Assembly (NCBI GenBank): GCA_036504875.1
Contig: DASXUK010000036.1
Coordinates: forward strand, 1 to 40,753
Reading direction: 5' to 3'
DNA length: 40,753 nucleotides
Source: JACPFJ01 sp036504875
Lineage (GTDB): Bacteria > Desulfobacterota > Desulfuromonadia > Geobacterales > Pseudopelobacteraceae
Of this stretch, positions 9,427 to 16,915 are shown piece by piece (within the stretch, counting starts at the first letter, position 1; each line of letters starts with the position of its first letter). A program made the translations under genes and the position numbers. Under the pieces are notes generated by a model. It was given only the letters and a program-made list of their open reading frames with translations, made no database searches and was not told the origin of the DNA.

Positions 9427-11201
9427 CCCACCATAATCAGCTGTTCCACGATCGGCCCCAAGGCCATGGCCGGGAAAAAGGTGAGCGCCCCCACGATCAG
9501 GATAACCAGCGTCAGCCAGAGCGCGAACGGCACCTTGTCGGTCGGCAGGGTCCCCAGGCTGGGGGGGACGTACTTCTTCTCGGCCAGCGATCCTGCCATA
9601 GCCAGTACCGCCACCGCCGGCACATAACGGCCGAGGATCATCGCCAGGGAACCGAGGATATTATAAAAATTGACATTGGCATTCAGCCCGGCAAAGGCGC
9701 TGCCGTTATTGTTGGCCATGGAGGCAAAGGCATAGAGCACCTCGGAAAGCCCGTGAGCTCCGGGGTTGGCCATGGCCGCCGTTGCCTGCGGCATAATCAT
9801 GGCGATACCAGAAAGGACCAGAACCACGATCCCGGCCGTCAGGATGGTGATAATCGACAGCCACATCTCCCGCACCTCGATCTTCTTGCCCAGGTATTCC
9901 GGGGTCCGGCCGATCATCAGCCCGGAGACAAAGACCGCGATGACGGCGAAGGCCAGCATGGTGTAGAGACCGGAGCCGACCCCGCCGAAGACGATCTCTC
10001 CCAAAAGGATCAAGGAGAGCGGTATCATGCCGCCGATGGGGGTCAGCGAGTCGTGCATGGCGGCCATTGCACCGCAGGAGGTGCCGGTGGTGGCTACCTC
10101 GAATAGACTGGTTCCGGCCAGGCCGAAACGAACTTCCTTGCCCTCCATGTTGTCCCCGGACACGCCTAACTTAGTCAACAGTGGATTGCCGGACGCTTCC
10201 GCCCACTGCAGGGCACCGAAGGCAACTATCAGCAACAACAGCATGACCCCCAGGAGCGCCCACCCCTGGCGGGGATTACCCACCATAACACCAAAGGTGC
10301 AGGTGAGGGCGCCGGGGATCAAGAGAATCAGCAGGATCTCCACCATGTGAGAAAGTGGCGTCGGGTTTTCAAAGGGGTGGGCCGAATTGGCGTTGAAGAA
10401 GCCGCCACCGTTGGTGCCGAACTCCTTGATCGCCTCTTGGGAGGCGACCGGCCCCATTGGAATGGTGACCTCCTTGACCGTCACACTTTCGGTGAGCTGC
10501 TTGCCGGCGTTGTCCTTGAGCGAGCTCCCCGTGGCATCCAGCTTCGGCTTGTCATAACTGGTCGGTTGAACAAGCCTAACAGTCTTGTACTCGCTGAAGT
10601 TCTGGATCACACCCTGGGAAACCAGGAATATCGCGGCGATCAGGGAGATCGGCAAAAGGATGTAAAGGATGCCGCGGGTCATATCAACCCAGAAGTTCCC
10701 GATGGCGGAGGTCTTGCGCCGGCTGAATCCACGGATGACCGCAATCACGATGGCCATGCCGGTAGCGGCGGAAACAAAGTTGTGCACCGTAAGCCCCACC
10801 ATTTGGGTGAAGTAACTGGCCGACGCTTCGCCCGAGTAGGCCTGCCAGTTGGTATTGGTGACGAAGCTGACCGCCGTATTGAGCGCCAAGGGCCAGTTAA
10901 AGGCCGGGAATTTCTGGGGATTGAGGGGCAGCAGGTGCTGGAGCATCAGGATGGCGAAGAGCGCCACGAAGAGTACAAGGTTGAAGAGGATCATGGCCAG
11001 GGCATAGCGCTTCCAGTCCATCTCTTCCTCACTGTCTACCCCGCAGATGCGGTAGAGCAGCTTCTCGCAGGGAACGAACAGCGGCGACAGAAAGGTGCGC
11101 TCCCCTTGGTAGACCCGGGCCATGAAGGTGCCGAATGGCTTGATCAGGGCCAGCAGGACGACCAAGAAGAAGCTGGTTTGCAGACCTTCGTAAAGGTTCA
11201 T
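9423..11201 (-). CDS. kdpA: Potassium-transporting ATPase subunit KdpA
   Basis: KdpA (592 residues) is the potassium-selective membrane channel subunit, related to the SKT/Trk fold, with about ten membrane segments. The four selectivity-filter loops are visible: VTNTNWQAYSGE, GTNGGGFFNANSAHPFENPT, ATTGTSCGAMAAMHDSLTPIGG and ASMANNNGSAFAGL. The start ATG at 11201 overlaps the stop of the preceding 77-codon gene by 4 bp (ATGA). No KdpF-like peptide of about 29 hydrophobic residues is seen next to it. Confidence 0.96.
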   Translation of the reverse strand: MNLYEGLQTSFFLVVLLALIKPFGTFMARVYQGERTFLSPLFVPCEKLLYRICGVDSEEEMDWKRYALAMILFNLVLFVALFAILMLQHLLPLNPQKFPAFNWPLALNTAVSFVTNTNWQAYSGEASASYFTQMVGLTVHNFVSAATGMAIVIAVIRGFSRRKTSAIGNFWVDMTRGILYILLPISLIAAIFLVSQGVIQNFSEYKTVRLVQPTSYDKPKLDATGSSLKDNAGKQLTESVTVKEVTIPMGPVASQEAIKEFGTNGGGFFNANSAHPFENPTPLSHMVEILLILLIPGALTCTFGVMVGNPRQGWALLGVMLLLLIVAFGALQWAEASGNPLLTKLGVSGDNMEGKEVRFGLAGTSLFEVATTGTSCGAMAAMHDSLTPIGGMIPLSLILLGEIVFGGVGSGLYTMLAFAVIAVFVSGLMIGRTPEYLGKKIEVREMWLSIITILTAGIVVLVLSGIAMIMPQATAAMANPGAHGLSEVLYAFASMANNNGSAFAGLNANVNFYNILGSLAMILGRYVPAVAVLAMAGSLAEKKYVPPSLGTLPTDKVPFALWLTLVILIVGALTFFPAMALGPIVEQLIMVG

Positions 11202-11431
11202 GAGCTTTGCTCCTTGGTGCCGCTAGTTCCGGTATCGAGAAGTTGACGGGCTATCGTGACCGGAATCACGACCCATGCCTTTTTTTGGCGATCAAATACC
11301 GGAACCTGGCCATGTTCATAATCAGGAGGCGGAATGGGCGTGATGCCCTCTTCATTGGCAAGCATATCAGCTTGTTCAAAAGTTTCACCTTCGTACAGGC
11401 CGTTTTCAATGTTGAACAGATAGGTTTTCAT
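11198..11431 (-). CDS. Small protein of unknown function, first gene of the kdp operon
   Basis: A 77-residue soluble, acidic protein with no membrane segment, so it is not KdpF. The sequence begins MKTYLFNIENGLYEGETF, has a Pro-rich middle (ITPIPPPDYEHG), and ends with a segment containing VPVFDRQKKAWVVIPV. That segment loosely resembles small phage-tail-associated proteins; I do not recognise the family. GGGAG precedes the ATG. The 4-bp stop/start overlap with kdpA and the position right after the 42-bp box (11498-11539) argue that it is a true gene co-translated with kdpA. A role in potassium uptake is inferred from context only. Confidence 0.7.
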   Translation of the reverse strand: MKTYLFNIENGLYEGETFEQADMLANEEGITPIPPPDYEHGQVPVFDRQKKAWVVIPVTIARQLLDTGTSGTKEQSS

Positions 11432-11497
11432 GGTCCGGGCTCCCCGTGTTTAGATGTGAATTCCATGATTTCAGGGTAGCAGGGAGGAGATAAATTG

Positions 11498-11539
11498 GGT
11501 GTCAAAATGGAGGCTTGGAAAGTCAAGAGTTTATCAAGA
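11498..11539 (-). promoter_or_regulatory. 42-bp kdp control box with -35 TTGACA
   Basis: Read on the minus strand, two direct repeats TCTTGA start 11 bp apart and are followed 17 bases later by TTGACA. The box at 13627-13668 upstream of the permease has the same length, the same TCTTGATA, TCTTGA and TTGACACC blocks in register, and an aligned CTACC where a poor -10 would lie. The likely meaning is a KdpE operator next to an activator-dependent sigma-70 promoter. Confidence 0.65.
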
Positions 11540-11540
11540 C

Positions 11541-11570
11541 GAAGAAAAGGGGCCGTGCGACCCCTTCGTT
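11541..11570 (-). terminator. Terminator after the permease gene
   Basis: On the minus strand AAGGGG (561-566 of the 11 kb region) pairs with CCCCTT (547-552) around an eight-base loop, followed by TTCTTCG. It sits 20 bp after the permease stop and just before the kdp control box. Confidence 0.7.
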
Positions 11571-11586
11571 CTTGTAAGGATATCGG

Positions 11587-13569
11587 CTACGTTCTGACCC
11601 GGATCGGCATGATCACCGTGGTAAGGCCGTCCCATTGCAGCCGGCGCTGGATGGCGAAGGCGGTTTCGTTGTGCAGCAGGCGGTGGTAGAACTTCTCCAA
11701 ACGGAAGGTGAGCTGGCCGGTGAATACCGTGCAACGGGGGAACTCCTCGGCCACCTGTTTGCACAGATCCACGGCGCTTTCGACCACGTCGGTGGCCAGC
11801 GCGGTGCGGTGCTCGGCGGCAAAGCCGAGCTTGTGCGCCAGGGCCACGTACTTTTCCAGCCCCATATTTACCGATGCTTCCAGGGCTTCAACCTCCTCCG
11901 CCCCTTTGAAGGATCCTGAATCGATCATGGCCACCGAGACAAAGACGACATTTCGGTAGGTATTGGGAAAGCTGGTCAGGATCGAGAAGAGGGTATGCAC
12001 ACCGAAGCCGCTATAGCCTGAGACCAGCTGGATGGCGGTGCGGGCGCTGCGGTCGATTGACGGTGGTTCTCCGTGAGATGATACAGGCACATCCAGCAGT
12101 GTCTCGTCCAGATCCTTCATCCCTTGCCTGACCCGGACATAATGCCCCTTGATCAGATAGCAGAGGCCGATCACCACCGAGGTGATCAACAGGGTCAGCC
12201 AGCCTCCTTCGGCGAACTTCTCAAAGGTCGTGATGGCGAGAATGGTTACGCAGAGCAGGAGTCCAACCAGATGGACCAGCAGATGACGGAACCACTGCGG
12301 GTCTTCCTTTCTGCGCTGGATGAAGAACTTCGACATGCCCAGCTGGGAGAGGGAGAAGGTGACGAAGACGTTGATGGAGTACATGACCACCAAGGCCGAG
12401 ACCGAACCATGGGTATAGATAAGGAGGGCGATGGATGCCACTCCCATCAGGAGAATACCGTTGCGCATGGTCAGACGCACAGAAAGGGATGCAAAGCGGT
12501 GCGGCAACCAGGAATCAACCGCCATGTTGGCCATGACCCGCGGGCCGTCCACGAATCCGGTCTGGGCCGCCACCAGCAGCAGGGCGCCTTCCGAGAAGAT
12601 GGTGACGAAGGCGATCCAGTTCCCCATGGGCCATGCTCCGAACAGTCCGTCGGCCAGGACTGCGTTAAGGGTCTTGCCCTCCACCGGCTTGACCCCCACC
12701 AGCGAATAGCAGAGAAACAGGATCCCAGCGGTGAAGGCCAGCGATGTTGCCATGTAGATCATGGTGCGCTTGCCGGTCTGGACGCGCGGTTCGCGCATGA
12801 TTTGCAGGCCGTTGGAAACCGCCTCGATGCCGGTATATGTGCCGCCGCCCAGTGAATAGGCCCGCACAAAGAGGAGTAGGATGCCGAAGATGCCGATGTT
12901 GGAGAGATCGTGACTGAAGCCGGACTGGACATCACAAACAAGTGGTGCGCACCTGTCGGTGTGGGTCAGGACGCCGTAGATGAGCATCAGCAGATGGGTA
13001 GCCACGAAGGTCATAAAGATCGGGGCCATGACGGTGATGGATTCCTTGACGCCGCGGATGTTGAGGATTATCAGGAGCACCGCCAACAGACAGGCCACCG
13101 GCACCTTGTAATGATGAAATCCCTGGGGGATGTAGCTGAAGATCGCATCCACGCAGGAGGCTATCGAGACGGTGATGGTCAGGATGTAATCGACCAGCAG
13201 GGCGCTGCCTGAGACCACCCCGGCCTTTTCACCCAGCATGTGGGTGGCTACGATGTAGCCGCCACCGCCGTGTGGGAAGTGCTCGATGATACGCGAATAG
13301 GCATAGGAGATGATGAAGACGGTCATGGCCGTGGCCAGACCGAGAAAGACCGCCAGGTAGGTGTGCTGTCCCAGGGCGCGGAAGGCCTCTTCGGGACCGT
13401 AGGCCGAGGATGACAGCCCATCGGCACCCAGGCCGACCCAGGCCAGGATCGGGATCAGCGACATTTTGTGGAATAGTTGCGGGTCTTTAAGGTGTTTGGG
13501 GGCGCCAATGATGGCGCGAACTAACTTCTGTAACGGCGATACCGTCTCGTGTGAGGCTGGAATTCCCAT
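11587..13569 (-). CDS. APC/KUP-like permease, probable potassium importer (KimA-like)
   Basis: A 660-residue polytopic membrane protein with about twelve hydrophobic segments (about 45-465) and a soluble C-terminal domain of about 180 residues. The N-terminal pattern GLGADGLSSSAYGPEEAFRAL, then HFPHGGGGYIVATHMLGEKAGVVSG and NIRGVKES, is that of the YdaO/KimA branch of the APC superfamily. In Bacillus subtilis this branch is a high-affinity potassium-proton symporter, although databases often call such proteins amino acid permeases. AGAGGAG precedes the ATG. The neighbouring kdp operon and the shared 42-bp upstream box support potassium rather than amino acids as substrate (inference). No c-di-AMP riboswitch is visible in its short leader. 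Confidence 0.75.
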   Translation of the reverse strand: MGIPASHETVSPLQKLVRAIIGAPKHLKDPQLFHKMSLIPILAWVGLGADGLSSSAYGPEEAFRALGQHTYLAVFLGLATAMTVFIISYAYSRIIEHFPHGGGGYIVATHMLGEKAGVVSGSALLVDYILTITVSIASCVDAIFSYIPQGFHHYKVPVACLLAVLLIILNIRGVKESITVMAPIFMTFVATHLLMLIYGVLTHTDRCAPLVCDVQSGFSHDLSNIGIFGILLLFVRAYSLGGGTYTGIEAVSNGLQIMREPRVQTGKRTMIYMATSLAFTAGILFLCYSLVGVKPVEGKTLNAVLADGLFGAWPMGNWIAFVTIFSEGALLLVAAQTGFVDGPRVMANMAVDSWLPHRFASLSVRLTMRNGILLMGVASIALLIYTHGSVSALVVMYSINVFVTFSLSQLGMSKFFIQRRKEDPQWFRHLLVHLVGLLLCVTILAITTFEKFAEGGWLTLLITSVVIGLCYLIKGHYVRVRQGMKDLDETLLDVPVSSHGEPPSIDRSARTAIQLVSGYSGFGVHTLFSILTSFPNTYRNVVFVSVAMIDSGSFKGAEEVEALEASVNMGLEKYVALAHKLGFAAEHRTALATDVVESAVDLCKQVAEEFPRCTVFTGQLTFRLEKFYHRLLHNETAFAIQRRLQWDGLTTVIMPIRVRT

Positions 13570-13626
13570 TATGCTCCTCTGTGGCTCTTTCTACCATTAA
13601 GACGGTAGACGATTTCACATCAAAGA

Positions 13627-13668
13627 GGTGTCAAGATGGGAGACCATGACATCAAGAAAGTATCAAGA
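13627..13668 (-). promoter_or_regulatory. 42-bp control box upstream of the permease gene
   Basis: This is the same box as at 11498-11539: TCTTGATA, TCTTGA 11 bp later, TTGACACC in the same register, and a CTACC at the same distance downstream. It lies 58-99 bp upstream of the permease ATG. A small hairpin TCTACC/GGTAGA (13590-13609) lies between box and gene. Confidence 0.65.
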
Positions 13669-13707
13669 TGACTGCACCGGGTACTGTTTCAGGAGCGGCG
13701 CTCCTTC

Positions 13708-16575
13708 TTAGTTATGCGCCAGTTTTTGCGCCTCCTTGGCATTAGCCTGAAACAGATTGGCCACTTCAAATATCAGATTCAGCGTTCCCTGATAGCCGAC
13801 CCACATTTTGTGATGGGCACCCAGACGGTCAAAGACCGGCAGTCCCGCCCTGAGGTGGGCACCAATCTTCAGTTTGGCGGCGGCCTGGCGGCCGTTGGAG
13901 TTGGCCACCAGCAGGTCGGCCCCCTGCGCGGCTGTCTCCAGATCTTCCAAGTCTCCAACAAAAACGTTGTCACAGGGCAGACCATCCAGCCCGCGTGTGC
14001 GGGTGGCGGAGAGCGCCGCCTGGATATTACAGCCCATGCCGGCCAAAAACCTGGTCAGAGTCTTGAGATTATCGGCCTCCAGTGCCAGGGCAACTTTTTT
14101 CGTCCCGAACTGGTAGTGGCTGTCGACCATGGCGTCCATCAGACGGCTGCGCCAGCGGCGGTGTTTTTCCGGGATCGCTTGGCCGGCGATGGCGGAGAGC
14201 GTTGCCATGAAACAATCGGTCTCGGCCAGGCCGGTCAGCGAGGTAAAACCATAGGCCGGAATGCCGAATTTTTCCTTTAGCTTGAGGGCGGCCTTGGCCA
14301 GAGAATCACCCACGTAGATGGTGGCCACGCTGCTGCCGGCCTTGCGGATTTCCGCCACCGATATGCCGCCGGTGGAAAGTGGCGAAACCACCTCGTCAAT
14401 ATGGCCGTCCATGGAGTTGGAGATATCCGGGACCGTCAGCACGTCCAAGCCGAATGATTCGATCAGCTCCTTGAGCTCCTCCACGTCGGCCGGTGTCAAG
14501 TGGCTGCCGGGCAGGAAATTGACCTGCCGGGCGATAGTGGCACCTTCTTCCGGCAGCGTGGCAACAATCGCCTCAACAGCGGCGGCGTAGCCTTCCTGCA
14601 ACGATCCGCAGTAATCGGGCGTCGCGGCGTGTATGATCGGGATGTGGGCCAACTCGGGCTGCTCCTGGCGGAAGTGCACAATGGCGCTGTGGACGTCGTC
14701 CCCCATGGTTTCGGTCAGTCCGGAGGTCATCACTCCCACCACCTCGGGTTCGAATTTCTCGATCACCCGCTTGATACCCTTTTTCAGGTTGTCCCAGCCG
14801 CCAAAGATGGCGGTGTCCTCGCTCATGGCGGTGCAGTTGAGGGCGATCGATTCCTTGTAGTGCCGGGAAAGCTGCAGACGGATAAAGGTCGAGCAGCCCT
14901 GGGCGCCGTGCAGCAGCCCGAGCATGTTGTCGATACCGAGATAGGCCATGGTGGCCCCCAGGGCCGGTGAATTTTTCTGCGGATTGACCGTGGCCGGTTT
15001 TGCTCTCCCTCCCCCTTGACGGGGGAGGGTTGGGGTGGGGGTGACAGCGCTATCGGCGATCTGGTGGCTATCAGCAGCTTCCCCCACCCCCTGACCCCCT
15101 CCCGCCAGGGGAGGGGGAAGGAACGCATCGAAAGAAGGCATGGGCAGGGCGAGGAACCTGTCGGCATGTCCCGCGACTGGCGCCAGATCAAGCGCCAGTT
15201 CCGCATCGCTTTTCTCCCAAGGTGCAGGCGCGTTCAAGACTTTCCAGATCGGGTTGTTAACCGTCATATCCAGCTGCTTGGCAAAGGTCACCATCCCCTC
15301 ATAACCGGCATAGGGATGGGAACGGCCGTGGTTGATGTCCAGAAAAGGGGTCTTGGTCTTGAGCGCCAGGAACTTGGTCTTGCCGCCGGCCACGATCAGG
15401 TCGGGCATTTTTTCCCGCATGACCGCCAACAGTCCCGCCGTGGAGGTGTCCTCGATGATCTTGGCATCCTTGTGCATCAGCCCCTTCATGCGATAAAAGT
15501 CTTCCAGGGTCGAATTCTGCGTACCGGCGGCCAGGATCTCGACCCCCAGTTCGCGCAGGGCATTAACCATTGACCAGGTCTTGACCCCGCCGGTAAAGAG
15601 CACCGCCTTTTTGCCCTCCAGCCGTACCCGGAAAGGGGCGATTCGCTGCCGGCAAAAATCTTCCTCTTCCGCCAGAAGCTTTTCCACCCGGTCCTGCATG
15701 ACCCGCTTTTCCAAACCATTCACAAGATCATCCAGCTCGCGGGCAATGTCCCGCAAGGCCTTGGCCGTGTCGGTCATGCCGTAAAAGGATTCCTCCAGGT
15801 ACGGCATGCCGTAGGTCTTTTGCATCTTCTTGGCCAGGTTTGTCAGGCTCTTGGAACAGATGATGATGTTCAGCTTGGCGCGGTGGGCGTAGCGCAGATC
15901 CTCGAATCGGGCATCGCCGCTGAAACAGGAGAGCACCCGGATGCCCAGTTTGTCAAACAGCGGCAGCATGCCCCACAGGTCACCGGCGATGTTGTACTCG
16001 CCGATCAGGTTGATATCGTAGTCGGTGGTATACTCCGGCTCGGCGGTGCCGATCACATACTTGAACAAGATCTCGCCGGCCAGGCGGTTGCCGATGTTCT
16101 TGTCGCCGATGAAACCGGGTGTGTTGACCGGAATCACAGGAATAGAAATCTTCTTGTTAGCCGCTTCGCAGACCGCTTCAACATCATCGCCGGTCATGGC
16201 GGTCACGCAGGTGGCGTAAACGAAGATTGCCCTGGCCTCGGGATAACGGTCTGACAATTCAATGATCGCCTTGTAGAGCTTTTTCTCGCCGCCGAAAATG
16301 ACATCGTTTTCCAGCATTTCGGTGGTGAAGCCGCGGCGATACAGTTGCGATCCGGAAGAACGGGCGCCGCGGTTGTCCCAGGAATTTCCGGCGCAGGCGA
16401 TCGGGCCGTGCACCAGATGGATCACGTCGGTGATCGGCATCAGAACCACCCTGGCACCGTCATAGGCGCAGGATCGTTCAGTCCCTTCGCCCGGCTCTGA
16501 TTTCTTGCAGAATTTCGGCGCGCCGGCATCATTAGTCTTGCAATCCGTAACGTCGTAGTAGTCGGGCTTTGCCAT
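13708..16575 (-). CDS. nifEN: Fused FeMo-cofactor scaffold NifEN
   Basis: A 955-residue fusion of NifE (about 1-475) and NifN (about 530-955), the scaffold on which the NifB product is matured to FeMo-co before transfer to NifDK. The NifE part shows SCAYDGARVVLMPITDVIHLVHGPIACAGNSWDNRGAR and ATCVTAMTGDDVEAV. The NifN part shows NMLGLLHGAQGCSTFIR and MTSGLTETMGDDVHSAI. Fused nifEN is known in Geobacter. Residues about 483-524 form a Pro/Gly-rich linker (PPPLAGGGQG ... TPTPTLPRQGGG) that is a translated REP-like inverted repeat (15003-15119). GAGGTTATC precedes the ATG. The gene has its own sigma-54 promoter, operator and leader terminator (16617-16798). Confidence 0.96.
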   Translation of the reverse strand: MAKPDYYDVTDCKTNDAGAPKFCKKSEPGEGTERSCAYDGARVVLMPITDVIHLVHGPIACAGNSWDNRGARSSGSQLYRRGFTTEMLENDVIFGGEKKLYKAIIELSDRYPEARAIFVYATCVTAMTGDDVEAVCEAANKKISIPVIPVNTPGFIGDKNIGNRLAGEILFKYVIGTAEPEYTTDYDINLIGEYNIAGDLWGMLPLFDKLGIRVLSCFSGDARFEDLRYAHRAKLNIIICSKSLTNLAKKMQKTYGMPYLEESFYGMTDTAKALRDIARELDDLVNGLEKRVMQDRVEKLLAEEEDFCRQRIAPFRVRLEGKKAVLFTGGVKTWSMVNALRELGVEILAAGTQNSTLEDFYRMKGLMHKDAKIIEDTSTAGLLAVMREKMPDLIVAGGKTKFLALKTKTPFLDINHGRSHPYAGYEGMVTFAKQLDMTVNNPIWKVLNAPAPWEKSDAELALDLAPVAGHADRFLALPMPSFDAFLPPPLAGGGQGVGEAADSHQIADSAVTPTPTLPRQGGGRAKPATVNPQKNSPALGATMAYLGIDNMLGLLHGAQGCSTFIRLQLSRHYKESIALNCTAMSEDTAIFGGWDNLKKGIKRVIEKFEPEVVGVMTSGLTETMGDDVHSAIVHFRQEQPELAHIPIIHAATPDYCGSLQEGYAAAVEAIVATLPEEGATIARQVNFLPGSHLTPADVEELKELIESFGLDVLTVPDISNSMDGHIDEVVSPLSTGGISVAEIRKAGSSVATIYVGDSLAKAALKLKEKFGIPAYGFTSLTGLAETDCFMATLSAIAGQAIPEKHRRWRSRLMDAMVDSHYQFGTKKVALALEADNLKTLTRFLAGMGCNIQAALSATRTRGLDGLPCDNVFVGDLEDLETAAQGADLLVANSNGRQAAAKLKIGAHLRAGLPVFDRLGAHHKMWVGYQGTLNLIFEVANLFQANAKEAQKLAHN
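15003..15119. repeat. REP-like inverted repeat inside nifEN
   Basis: Two imperfect inverted arms of about 38 bp (15003-15042 and 15081-15119) are made of C-runs and G-runs around short GACGG or CGCCAGG turns, separated by about 40 bp. It is the same class as the element between kdpB and kdpC, but lies in frame within nifEN and encodes the interdomain linker. Its length preserves the reading frame. Confidence 0.8.
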
Positions 16576-16619
16576 GATAACCTCAATTTTTCAGGAAGAG
16601 CCTTTGTTAGCGCCAAAAC

Positions 16620-16655
16620 AAAAAGGCGCCCCGTGTTTAAATGGTAGGCGCCTTT
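16620..16655 (-). terminator. Leader terminator of nifEN
   Basis: On the minus strand AAAGGCGCC (5' arm, ending at 16647) pairs with GGCGCCTTT (16630 down to 16622), and the T run continues to 16620. It lies between the sigma-54 promoter and nifEN. Confidence 0.85.
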
Positions 16656-16658
16656 GCC
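16647..16658 (-). promoter_or_regulatory. Putative ANTAR-binding hexaloop hairpin, nifEN leader
   Basis: On the minus strand GGC-AAAGGC-GCC has a six-base loop with A1 and G4 and overlaps the 5' arm of the leader terminator. Confidence 0.65.
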
Positions 16659-16691
16659 GGAGTTTTTACTTGTGATGTTCACTTGGTCATT

Positions 16692-16707
16692 AGCATTTGG
16701 CATGCCA
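16692..16707 (-). promoter_or_regulatory. Sigma-54 promoter of nifEN
   Basis: TGGCATGCCAAATGCT on the minus strand has GG/GC at -24/-12 spacing. The start is predicted near 16681. Confidence 0.82.
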
Positions 16708-16781
16708 ATCATATAATGCTGGTTAAAGCTCTGAATTCACAGGTTTATGTTGCTTTAACGAATCCTTGCCCTCTTCCGACC

Positions 16782-16798
16782 TGCTTATTTATTAAGCA
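16782..16798. promoter_or_regulatory. 17-bp palindromic upstream activator site, nifEN
   Basis: TGCTTATTTATTAAGCA is a near-perfect palindrome matching TGCYTAAWWWTTARNCA. Its centre lies 84.5 bp upstream of the -24 GG. Confidence 0.7.
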
Positions 16799-16850
16799 TG
16801 GCCACGCTTGTAAGCACTAAAGGGAGTAAGGTGAAATTGTTATGAATGAT

Positions 16851-16884
16851 AAAAAGGCAGCCTCCTTGCGAAGACTGCCCTTTT
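16851..16884 (-). terminator. Terminator after dctA
   Basis: On the minus strand GGCAG...CTGCC, with an inner CTT-CGC-AAG helix, is followed by TTTTTA. It lies about 30 bp after the dctA stop and ahead of the nifEN operator. Confidence 0.8.
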
Positions 16885-16915
16885 AAAGTCCAGAAAGTTC
16901 TACGCCTCGTGTTTG

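Noticed and set aside
13570..13700. c-di-AMP riboswitch upstream of the KimA-like permease
   Set aside because: The leader is only about 60 bases from the putative promoter to the gene and shows only a small hairpin, too short for that riboswitch.
16440..16712. A 90-codon minus-strand frame at the nifEN start
   Set aside because: It crosses the nifEN promoter, leader terminator and coding start in another frame, and has no motif or ribosome-binding site.
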